NCBI RefSeq assembly: GCF_013375555.1
Contig: NZ_JABXWB010000001.1
Span: 1 to 64,000, forward strand
DNA: 64,000 bases
Direction: 5' to 3'
Origin: Sphingobium sp. EM0848
Lineage (GTDB): Bacteria; Pseudomonadota; Alphaproteobacteria; Sphingomonadales; Sphingomonadaceae
Each line of letters opens with the position of its first letter. Positions within the stretch are counted from its first letter, which is position 1. The position numbers and the translations under genes are program-made. Below are positions 57,183 through 64,000 of the stretch, piece by piece. The notes under the pieces are model-generated. The model was not told the DNA's origin and did no database searches. It saw nothing but the letters and a program-made list of their open reading frames with translations.

Positions 57183-58532
57183 TCAAGGTTTGACGGGCGG
57201 CACCACCATCTGGGCGACGGGAGCTGACGGCGGTGCGATCTTCACCGTTTCGAACCGCTCCTTGCGCCGCACGCCGCTGAGTTCCGGCTCGGCGGGAGGC
57301 GTTGCGGAGGCGGTCGCCACGGGAACCCGCTGGCGCATGCACTCTTCCTTGTTGTCGCGCGGCGTCTGGACGCAATTCCACAGCGCTCGCTGCAACCCCG
57401 TCGCGCTATTGTGGATATAGGCGAAGGCCATGCTTTCCATCTGATCGCCCGACAGCGGCAGTCCCCCCGGCGCGGTGCCGACGCGCCAGGCCATGATCCG
57501 GCATTCCGGCCGCCCGGCGCAGAAGGTTTGCGCCAGCGTCGGCCAACTGTCCGGCGTCGCACCTCGTCCCAACTCGACCAGGAAGCTCTTCGCCCCCGGC
57601 GCAATCGCGATCAGCCTGACCCCGGCCATCATCTTGCCCAGCGAGTCCGCCCCGATCGCCTGCTGCGGCCGGGCGGCCAGTTCGTTCACTGCGCCGCCGG
57701 CAAGCAGGGCGGCAGACGGCAGGATGCCCGCATCCGGCCTGCCCTGATGCGCCACGGACAGGCGGGCAATGCGCGCGATCAGCGGCTCGCCATTCTCGCC
57801 GGTCCGTCGGAAGGCGGGCGGTGTTCCCCACCAGCCGCGCCAGCGGAAGAAGAGGTGCGTGCCCACCGATGTGATCTTGTCCAGGCTGCCGCTCCAATAG
57901 GGCACGACCCAGTCGGTATGATAATGGGTGGCATAGCCGACTGGCTTGTAGACCTTGCCCGCCAGCGCGGACTTCGCGATCTCCCGCGCCCGCTCCCAGG
58001 CCGCCTGGGTTGGCGTGCGGGCGAGCGCACCGTCGCAGGTGAAGGTGAACTGGCAACCCGTGGCGCGCTCCTGCCCCTGGAAGACGACGCCGCAGACGGT
58101 CTTGGGGAAGGCGGGGTGGCGCACGCGGTTCAGCACGACCTGCGCCACCGCCCGCTCGCCTGTGTTATCGTCGCCCGCCTCGTAAAGTTGCGCGGCTGCC
58201 AGACAGTCGGTGGCGCGGGCGAGATCATTCTCCGAACCGGCGAAGACGAAGGGGCGCGCCGCCGGATTGGGCAGGTGGGAAAAGGGTATGGCGGCGTTGA
58301 ACGCCTGCGCCTGATTCCGGTCGAGCGCATAAAGCTCGACCGGCTCGACCGACGGTGGCGGTGTCGCAGGCCGCTTGAGGCCGGCAGCCGCGACGATGGG
58401 GGAGGGCCGTTTCGCCGCGGAAGGCGAGCGGGCTTCCCATGTCGCGACCATGGCGGGCAGACCGACGAACAGAACGAGCCAGAGGAGCCACGTCGAACGA
58501 CGCAGCCGGTCGGTGGATGAAACGTCGGTCAT
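57183..58532 (-). CDS. Cell wall hydrolase, SleB family
   Basis: 449-residue membrane-anchored peptidoglycan hydrolase (hydrolase_2 / SleB domain). One N-terminal transmembrane helix (about 13-31), a Pro-rich linker, then the catalytic domain (about 105-225) with AAQLYEAGDD (catalytic Glu), RAVAQVVLNRVRHPAFP and TGCQFTFTCDG. The remaining 200 residues are a region of unknown role. In non-sporulating alphaproteobacteria such enzymes remodel cell wall. It is the last of three minus-strand genes. Confidence 0.88.
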   Translation of the reverse strand: MTDVSSTDRLRRSTWLLWLVLFVGLPAMVATWEARSPSAAKRPSPIVAAAGLKRPATPPPSVEPVELYALDRNQAQAFNAAIPFSHLPNPAARPFVFAGSENDLARATDCLAAAQLYEAGDDNTGERAVAQVVLNRVRHPAFPKTVCGVVFQGQERATGCQFTFTCDGALARTPTQAAWERAREIAKSALAGKVYKPVGYATHYHTDWVVPYWSGSLDKITSVGTHLFFRWRGWWGTPPAFRRTGENGEPLIARIARLSVAHQGRPDAGILPSAALLAGGAVNELAARPQQAIGADSLGKMMAGVRLIAIAPGAKSFLVELGRGATPDSWPTLAQTFCAGRPECRIMAWRVGTAPGGLPLSGDQMESMAFAYIHNSATGLQRALWNCVQTPRDNKEECMRQRVPVATASATPPAEPELSGVRRKERFETVKIAPPSAPVAQMVVPPVKP

Positions 58533-58550
58533 GCCTGTTCCGGAAGCGCC

Positions 58551-59468
58551 TTATTCGGGCAGGAAATCAGGCACCGACAGATAGCGTTCGCCGGTGTCAT
58601 AATTGAAGCCCAGAACGCGGCTCCCCGCGGCAAGTTCCGGCAGCTTCTGGGCGATGGCGGCGAGCGTCGCGCCGGAGGAGATGCCGACCAGCATGCCTTC
58701 CTCGCTCGCGGCGCGGCGGGCATATTCCTTGGCGTCGGCGGCTTCGACCTGAATCACGCCGTCCAGAAGCTGGGTATGCAGGTTCGCCGGGATGAAGCCC
58801 GCGCCGATGCCCTGGATCGGGTGCGGGCCGGGCTGGCCACCGCTGATGACATGGGAGAGCGCGGGTTCGACCGCATAGACCTTGAGGTTCGGCCAGAGCT
58901 TCTTCAGTTCCTGCGCCGTGCCGGTGATATGGCCGCCCGTGCCGACGCCGGTGATCAGCACGTCGATCGGTGCGCCGGCGAAGTCGGCGGCGATTTCCTG
59001 CGCCGTCGTGCGGGCATGGACAGCGATATTGGCGGGATTTTCGAACTGCTGGGGCATCCAGCTGCCGGGCGTCTGGTCGATCAGTTCCAGCGCGCGTTCG
59101 ATGGCGCCCTTCATGCCCTTTTCGCGGGGCGTCAGGTCGAAGCTGGCACCATAGGCCAGCATCAGGCGCCGCCGTTCCACGCTCATGCTTTCGGGCATGA
59201 CCAGGATCAGCTTGTATCCCTTGACCGCCGCGACCATGGCCAGACCAACGCCGGTATTGCCCGAGGTCGGCTCAATGATGGTGCCGCCGGGCTTGAGATC
59301 GCCGGAAGCCTCCGCCGCCTCGATCATCGACAGGGCGATTCGGTCCTTGATCGACCCGCCGGGATTGGAGCGTTCGGACTTGATCCACACCTCTGCGTCG
59401 CCGAACAGCCGGCTGACGCGGATGTGCGGCGTATTGCCGATGGTTTCCAAAATGCTGGATGCCTTCAT
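58551..59468 (-). CDS. cysK: Cysteine synthase
   Basis: PLP enzyme of the cysteine synthase family that makes cysteine from O-acetylserine and sulfide. The 305-residue protein has the PLP lysine in NPGGSIKDR (Lys41), the substrate loop [12 protein letters not shown] and the phosphate-binding [10 protein letters not shown]. It begins inside the stop of the upstream MFS gene (ATGA) and ends 18 bases before the hydrolase, so it lies in the middle of the unit. A related specificity (for example O-phosphoserine or other nucleophiles) is possible. Confidence 0.93.
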   Translation of the reverse strand: MKASSILETIGNTPHIRVSRLFGDAEVWIKSERSNPGGSIKDRIALSMIEAAEASGDLKPGGTIIEPTSGNTGVGLAMVAAVKGYKLILVMPESMSVERRRLMLAYGASFDLTPREKGMKGAIERALELIDQTPGSWMPQQFENPANIAVHARTTAQEIAADFAGAPIDVLITGVGTGGHITGTAQELKKLWPNLKVYAVEPALSHVISGGQPGPHPIQGIGAGFIPANLHTQLLDGVIQVEAADAKEYARRAASEEGMLVGISSGATLAAIAQKLPELAAGSRVLGFNYDTGERYLSVPDFLPE

Positions 59469-60781
59469 TGCGCTTTCTCCTGGGTGGATTCGGCCGCCCT
59501 TTGTTCGGGTAGGATTTCAGGTGGGTCGAAGGTACGGGCAAGGCGCAGCTCTGGAAAGAGCTTCGCCCAGATAAGGGTGATGAGGATCGCACCGATCCCG
59601 CCCCCGATCACTGCCGCGACCGGCCCGACCAGAGCGGCGAGAAAACCGGATTCGGCCTCGCCCAGTTCGTTGGAGGCGGAAATGGTGAGCTGCGACAGGC
59701 TGGACACGCGGCCGCGCATCTCATCGGGGGTGTGGAGCTGGATCAGCGACTGGCGGACATAGACCGACACCATGTCGGCGGACCCCAGCAGGATCAGGGC
59801 GGTGATGCCGACCGTCGGTGCGATGGCGCGCGGCAGGAAGGCGGTGGAGCCGAAGACGATCGTCGCGATGCCGAACAGGATCACCGCGCCCAGCATTTTC
59901 AGGCCCACCTCCGTCCTCATCGGGCGGAAGGAGAAGAAGAGAGCGGTGACGCCCGCGCCGATGCCGGGGGAGGCGGCGAGATGCCCAAGCCCTTCCGACC
60001 CGACATGCAATATGTCGCGGGCATAGACGGGCAGCAGCGCCGTCGCCCCCGCCAGCAGCACGGCGAACAGGTCCAGCGTGATCGTGGCCAGCACGAGCCG
60101 ATTGGTGCGGACATAGGTGAAGCCGTCGATCATCTGGCGCAGCGGATGGCGGCTGGTGTCGCGTGGCGGCTGCGGCACCGGGCCGATCATCAGCATGCAG
60201 AGGAGCGCCAGCGCGAACAGCCCCGATGCCAGCGCATAGGCGCCCCAGGGCTGGAACGCATAGGCATAGCCGCCCAGCGCCGGCCCGGCGATCATGCCCG
60301 TCTGCCAGACCACGCTGGAAATGGCGATGGCATTGGGCAGCACTTCGCGCGGCACCAGATTGGGGGCCAGCGCGCTATAGGCCGGGCCGTTGAAGGCGCG
60401 GGCGATGCCGACAATCGCCGCGATGCCGAAGATCAGCGGCAGGCTGACCCAGCCCTCATAGGTCGCGAAGGCCAAGGTGCCCGATGCGACCACCAGAAGC
60501 AGCAGGGTGAAGCGGGAGATCAGGCGCCGGTCGAAATGATCGGCCACCCAGCCCGTCACGGGCGTCAGGAAGAAAAGCGGCAGAAACTGGGCCAGGCCGA
60601 TCAAGCCCAGCTGAGCCGAGGCGCCGCCCGTACTCATGGTTTCGCGCGCGATATTATAGGCTTGCCATGCCAGCACCACCATCATGCCGTACTGGGCCAG
60701 CACCGACGCCAGCCGTCCCAGCAGATAGGCCCTGAAATCGCCGAAGCTTAGCGGGTGGCGGGGACTGGAGGGGCTATGCAT
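59465..60781 (-). CDS. MFS transporter (DHA3-like)
   Basis: 438-residue major facilitator with about 12 helices, of the MFS_3 / DHA3 type (MFS motif A-like [12 protein letters not shown], central loop with [12 protein letters not shown]). Such proteins are often exporters. It overlaps cysK by four bases (ATGA), so expression is coupled; export of cysteine, O-acetylserine or a thiol is a reasonable guess from this. First gene of the MFS-cysK-hydrolase unit. Confidence 0.88.
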   Translation of the reverse strand: MHSPSSPRHPLSFGDFRAYLLGRLASVLAQYGMMVVLAWQAYNIARETMSTGGASAQLGLIGLAQFLPLFFLTPVTGWVADHFDRRLISRFTLLLLVVASGTLAFATYEGWVSLPLIFGIAAIVGIARAFNGPAYSALAPNLVPREVLPNAIAISSVVWQTGMIAGPALGGYAYAFQPWGAYALASGLFALALLCMLMIGPVPQPPRDTSRHPLRQMIDGFTYVRTNRLVLATITLDLFAVLLAGATALLPVYARDILHVGSEGLGHLAASPGIGAGVTALFFSFRPMRTEVGLKMLGAVILFGIATIVFGSTAFLPRAIAPTVGITALILLGSADMVSVYVRQSLIQLHTPDEMRGRVSSLSQLTISASNELGEAESGFLAALVGPVAAVIGGGIGAILITLIWAKLFPELRLARTFDPPEILPEQRAAESTQEKAQ

Positions 60782-60890
60782 GGCCTCTCCTTAGCGTTTG
60801 CACAATGACTCCCGCAACCGTGCCGGTAGAGAAATGGCACAGCAATATTTGGGGCGGTGATGCTCCGCCTATCGACATGATCGCAGATGT

Positions 60891-61295
60891 TTAACGATCA
60901 GGCTGCAACATGATCCCGCTTACCGACCCGTTGCGCACCGAGCAGACGAAGGGCACGGAACGCCGGTCGCCAAAGGGGCCGACCTGGCCTTCCACCTCCC
61001 AGCCGGTCGCCATGGTGCTGGCGAAGGGGCGTCCGAGCACGCGGGTGCCCGGTCCAGCCTCCTCTTGCGCCTTGGCGATGCAGGCGTTGCGGGCCGCCGC
61101 CGCCGTATGGATCGGGCCATAGCCGGGCGAGGTATAGGGCTGGCGCTTGGCATCGCGTTCCGCCTGACGGTCGCGGGCGACGTCACTGACGATGGCGGCG
61201 TCGGCGGCGCGATGCAGGTCGCGATAATCCTGGGCATGAAGGGGCAGGGCAAGCGCCAGACCCATTATGCCGATGACTGGCTTTCCGATATGCAT
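60891..61295 (-). CDS. Exported protein of unknown function
   Basis: 134-residue protein with signal peptide (1-21, ending PLHAQ), a charged helix (DRQAERDAKRQ) and a small domain with two cysteines (ARNACIAKA and VPFVCSVR) that may form a disulfide. The start at 61295 follows GGGAGA. Function unknown. It lies 16 bases after the stop region of the HerA-like gene in the same orientation. Confidence 0.7.
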   Translation of the reverse strand: MHIGKPVIGIMGLALALPLHAQDYRDLHRAADAAIVSDVARDRQAERDAKRQPYTSPGYGPIHTAAAARNACIAKAQEEAGPGTRVLGRPFASTMATGWEVEGQVGPFGDRRSVPFVCSVRNGSVSGIMLQPDR

Positions 61296-61311
61296 GGCGT
61301 TTCTCCCGCGC

Positions 61312-62940
61312 TTATTTGAACAGGCTGCCCAAAATACCCCGCACCAACTGCCCCGCAATTCCGCCGGAGGATCTGCGGCTCGACCCGCCGAAGACCGCGC
61401 GGCCCAGTTCATTGGCGACCTGACGACCCACAGAGGAGGCAGCGGAGCGGGTGGCGGACTGAATCGCCTTGTCGAAACCGGATGGTTTGGCGGCTTCGCG
61501 GGCGGCGGCGGCGTCCTGCCGCGCCTGTTCCTTCAATTGGGCTTCGCGCTGCTTGGCCTCGACCTTGGCCTGGGCGGCGGCGGCCTTGTCGGCTTCGGCC
61601 TTCGCCTGAGCGGCCTGGGCTGCCGCGGCGGCGGCCTGACCCCGCGCGGCCAGGATTTCCTGCGCGGATTCGCGGTTGACGGTCGTGTCATATTTGCCCG
61701 CGCAGGGTGATATGGACTGGATGATTGCGCGTTCCTTGGCATCGACCGGGCCAAGGCGCGAGCGCGGCGGGGCGATCAGCGTGCGCTGGACGATGCCGGG
61801 TGAGCCGTCTTCCTGAAGCAGCGACACCAAAGCCTCGCCCACTTTCAGTTCGGTGATCGCGGTTTCGACATTGAGGTCCGGATTGACGCGGAAGGTGTCC
61901 GCCGCCGCCTTGATTGCCTTCTGGTCGCGGGGGGTGAAGGCGCGCAGCGCGTGCTGGACGCGATTGCCGAGCTGACCGGCCACATCCTCGGGAATGTCGA
62001 TCGGGTTCTGCGTCACGAAATAGACGCCCACGCCCTTGGAGCGGATGAGGCGGACGACCTGCTCGATCTTGTCGGTCAGCGCCTTGGGCGCGTCGTCGAA
62101 CAGAAGGTGCGCCTCGTCGAAGAAGAAGACGAGCACGGGCTTGTCGGGGTCGCCCACTTCGGGGAGGGTTTCGAACAGTTCGCTGAGCAGCCAGAGCAGG
62201 AAGGTGGCGTAGAGCTTGGGGCTCTGCATCAGCTTGACGGCGGCCAGGATGTTGACATAGCCGCGACCCTTGTCGTCGACCTTCAGCATGTCGTGAATGT
62301 CGAGAGCCGGTTCCCCGAAGAAATGGTCGCCGCCCTGGCTTTCAAGCTGGAGCAGTTGCCGCTGGATCGCGCCGACGCTGGCCTTGGTCACATTGCCATA
62401 TTGAGCGGAGAGGGTGTCGGCATTTTCCGCGCAATAGGCGAGCATGGATTGCAGATCGCCCAGGTCAAGCAGCAGCAGCCCCTGTTCGTCGGCATATTTG
62501 AAGGCGATGGACAGCACGCCTTCCTGCGTTTCGTTAAGGCCCATCAGCCGGGAGAGCAGCAGCGGCCCCATTTCGCTGACGGTGGTGCGGACCGGATGGC
62601 CCTGTTCGCCGTACAGGTCCCAGAAGATGGCCGGATTATCGGCATAGCTGTAATTTTCGACGCCGATTTCTCTGGCGCGCTCGACCAGTTTGTCGGCATT
62701 TTTCGCTGTGGGGGAACCGGCCATGGAAATGCCGGACAGGTCGCCCTTCACGTCCGCGAGGAAAACCGGGACGCCCAGCGCGGAGAAGCTTTCGACGATG
62801 CCCTGCAGCGTCACCGTCTTGCCGGTGCCGGTCGCGCCCGCGATCAGGCCGTGACGATTGGCCCTGCGCAGATTGAGCATCTGGGGGATGCCGCCATCCT
62901 TGTCCGGTGCGCCAAGGCCGATGAAAATGCCGTCGCTCAT
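61312..62940 (-). CDS. HerA/VirB4-like ATPase (DUF853, YjgR family)
   Basis: 542-residue cytoplasmic P-loop ATPase: Walker A GATGTGKT (35-42), Walker [13 protein letters not shown] near 270, and [12 protein letters not shown] further on, as in the YjgR/DUF853 family of HerA-FtsK-like ATPases. Residues about 435-490 are Ala/Gln/Lys-rich coiled coil, followed by a Gly/Ser-rich, hydrophobic C-terminus. I chose Met at 62940 because GAGGAG is well spaced from it; the ATG at 62949 is too close to the ribosome site. The biological role of this family is not established. Confidence 0.9.
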   Translation of the reverse strand: MSDGIFIGLGAPDKDGGIPQMLNLRRANRHGLIAGATGTGKTVTLQGIVESFSALGVPVFLADVKGDLSGISMAGSPTAKNADKLVERAREIGVENYSYADNPAIFWDLYGEQGHPVRTTVSEMGPLLLSRLMGLNETQEGVLSIAFKYADEQGLLLLDLGDLQSMLAYCAENADTLSAQYGNVTKASVGAIQRQLLQLESQGGDHFFGEPALDIHDMLKVDDKGRGYVNILAAVKLMQSPKLYATFLLWLLSELFETLPEVGDPDKPVLVFFFDEAHLLFDDAPKALTDKIEQVVRLIRSKGVGVYFVTQNPIDIPEDVAGQLGNRVQHALRAFTPRDQKAIKAAADTFRVNPDLNVETAITELKVGEALVSLLQEDGSPGIVQRTLIAPPRSRLGPVDAKERAIIQSISPCAGKYDTTVNRESAQEILAARGQAAAAAAQAAQAKAEADKAAAAQAKVEAKQREAQLKEQARQDAAAAREAAKPSGFDKAIQSATRSAASSVGRQVANELGRAVFGGSSRRSSGGIAGQLVRGILGSLFK

Positions 62941-63077
62941 CTGCGTCATGCTCCTCAAATGCTGCGGGCCGCGCTCGCCGGAGTCCGTCTTCTCCCGTTT
63001 AACGGGGAGTTGGCACCTCCGGCAAGCGCGACCCGTAACGATCGGCCCAAATATCCGATTAAAGGCGTTTCAGCCGT

Positions 63078-64000
63078 TTATTTGTCGCGCAGGCGCACCG
63101 GCAGGAAGACGGCGGGCTGGCCCCGGCGCAGCACCTGAAGCAGGATCGCGGTGCGGCCCTGAGCGGATACGGCCTTCACTTGCGCATCCAGTTCCGCCTG
63201 GCTGGCGACCGGGCGGTTGTTGGCGGTGATGATGACATCGCCCCGGCGCAGGCCCTTGGCACCGGCATCGGTCGACCCGTCGACGGCGGTGATGACGATC
63301 CCGCGCGTATCGGCCGCGATGCCGAGTTGGCGGATGATGTTCGAGGTCAGCGGAATGGCGGAGATGCCGAGCGACTGCCGGGTTGCCTGGCTGTTGCCGG
63401 ACTGATCGTCCTGCTGCTGTTGCTGGCTGAAATCATCGTCCTGCTGCTGGGCAAAGGCGTTCAGCTCATCTTCGGACGGACGCTCGCCGACCACGGCGGT
63501 CACCGTCTGGCGCTGGCCGTTGCGCAGCAGCACGATCGGTACGCGCCCGCCGATCGGCTGGTTGGCGACGATGGACGAGAGATTCTGGTCCGGCGTCACT
63601 TCCTGACCCGCGACGCTGACGATCACGTCGCCCGCCTTGATCCCGGCCTTGTCCGCGCCCTTGCCGGGTTCGACGCCCTGCACGAATTCGCCGCGATTCT
63701 TGGCGAGGCCCAGCGAATCGGCCAGATCTTCACCCAGCGGACTGATCTGGATGCCCAGATAGCCGCGCTTGACGGCCTGCCCCTTGCGCAGCGTTTCGAC
63801 GATCGGTTGCGCCTGTTCGGACGGGATCGCGAAGCCGATGCCGACATTGCCGCCCGAGGGCGACAGGATCTGGCTGTTGATGCCGATCACATTGCCGCGC
63901 ATGTCGAACATCGGGCCGCCGCTATTGCCCTGGTTGATCGATGCGTCGGTCTGGATGAACTTGTCGTAGGTGCCGCCGGTGCCGCGATGCACGGCGGAGA
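63078..64000 (-). CDS. DegP/HtrA-type periplasmic serine protease, 5' end outside window
   Basis: The C-terminal 307 residues of a Do-family protease-chaperone. The visible part has TDASINQGNSGGPMFD with the catalytic Ser (GNSGGP), a first PDZ domain (RGYLGIQISPLGEDLADSLGL), a Gln-rich linker (QQQDDDFSQQQQQDDQ) and a second PDZ domain (DTRGIVITAVDGSTDAGAKGL). The reading frame is open to the last base, so the N-terminal signal and the His and Asp of the triad lie beyond the window. Gene symbol left open (degP or degQ type). Confidence 0.93.
   Translation of the reverse strand, partial: SAVHRGTGGTYDKFIQTDASINQGNSGGPMFDMRGNVIGINSQILSPSGGNVGIGFAIPSEQAQPIVETLRKGQAVKRGYLGIQISPLGEDLADSLGLAKNRGEFVQGVEPGKGADKAGIKAGDVIVSVAGQEVTPDQNLSSIVANQPIGGRVPIVLLRNGQRQTVTAVVGERPSEDELNAFAQQQDDDFSQQQQQDDQSGNSQATRQSLGISAIPLTSNIIRQLGIAADTRGIVITAVDGSTDAGAKGLRRGDVIITANNRPVASQAELDAQVKAVSAQGRTAILLQVLRRGQPAVFLPVRLRDK

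Overview
The window reads as a high-GC chromosome segment of a sphingomonad (Sphingomonadales, Alphaproteobacteria; Sphingobium-like). Pointers are three TonB-dependent receptors, several DUF3617-type lipoproteins, the secB / Tim44-like / mltA / Smr neighbourhood, an alphaproteobacterial heat-shock promoter in front of dnaK, and a LiuR-type MerR regulator beside an acyl-CoA dehydrogenase. The first base is the A of the dnaA start codon, so the molecule was probably rotated to dnaA and the sequence upstream of dnaA is not visible.

Layout. 1-7.3 kb: dnaA, an exported cyclophilin, a TonB-dependent receptor with a long Gly-rich insert, an exported methyltransferase-like protein and prolyl aminopeptidase. 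7.3-8.6 kb: a short AT-richer islet with three small orphan genes. 8.7-15.5 kb: uvrB, then three lipoproteins of DUF3617 type interleaved with a small HNH protein and an unknown protein, a metallo-beta-lactamase hydrolase and a DUF4136 lipoprotein. 15.7-23.2 kb: secB-murJ-trpS on the minus strand, divergent from a Tim44-like / mltA / Smr cluster and a GGDEF-EAL protein. 23.2-29.7 kb: dapE, a sulfur/peroxide cluster (1-Cys peroxiredoxin, persulfide dioxygenase-rhodanese fusion, methyltransferase), a dipeptidase and a copper chaperone. 29.8-33 kb: dnaK-dnaJ. 33-36.8 kb: an amino-acid transporter and a LiuR-like regulator with an acyl-CoA dehydrogenase. 36.8-43 kb: a likely metal-uptake operon (DUF2946, TonB-dependent receptor, PepSY membrane protein), a FAD oxidoreductase and an orphan TonB-C-like protein. 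43.3-52.1 kb: tRNA-Gln and rpoB-rpoC. 52.5-57.2 kb: a third TonB-dependent receptor with an MFS transporter and a LuxR-type regulator. 57.2-64 kb: an MFS-cysK-cell wall hydrolase operon, a HerA-like ATPase and the C-terminal part of a DegP/HtrA protease cut by the window end.

Most of the window is core housekeeping DNA. I saw no transposase, prophage, CRISPR array or rRNA gene. The more interesting signals are regulatory or small-scale: a promoter plus terminator-like hairpin in the rpoB leader, perfect hairpins between dnaK/dnaJ and rpoB/rpoC, a palindromic operator at the LiuR-like gene, a 24-base direct repeat beside dapE, paired 12-mers upstream of the first receptor, and a leader peptide before the third receptor. 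I did not find a convincing undescribed multi-gene defence or biosynthetic system. The best candidates for unexplained biology are the DUF3617 trio, the predicted metal-uptake operon and the orphan TonB-C-like protein.
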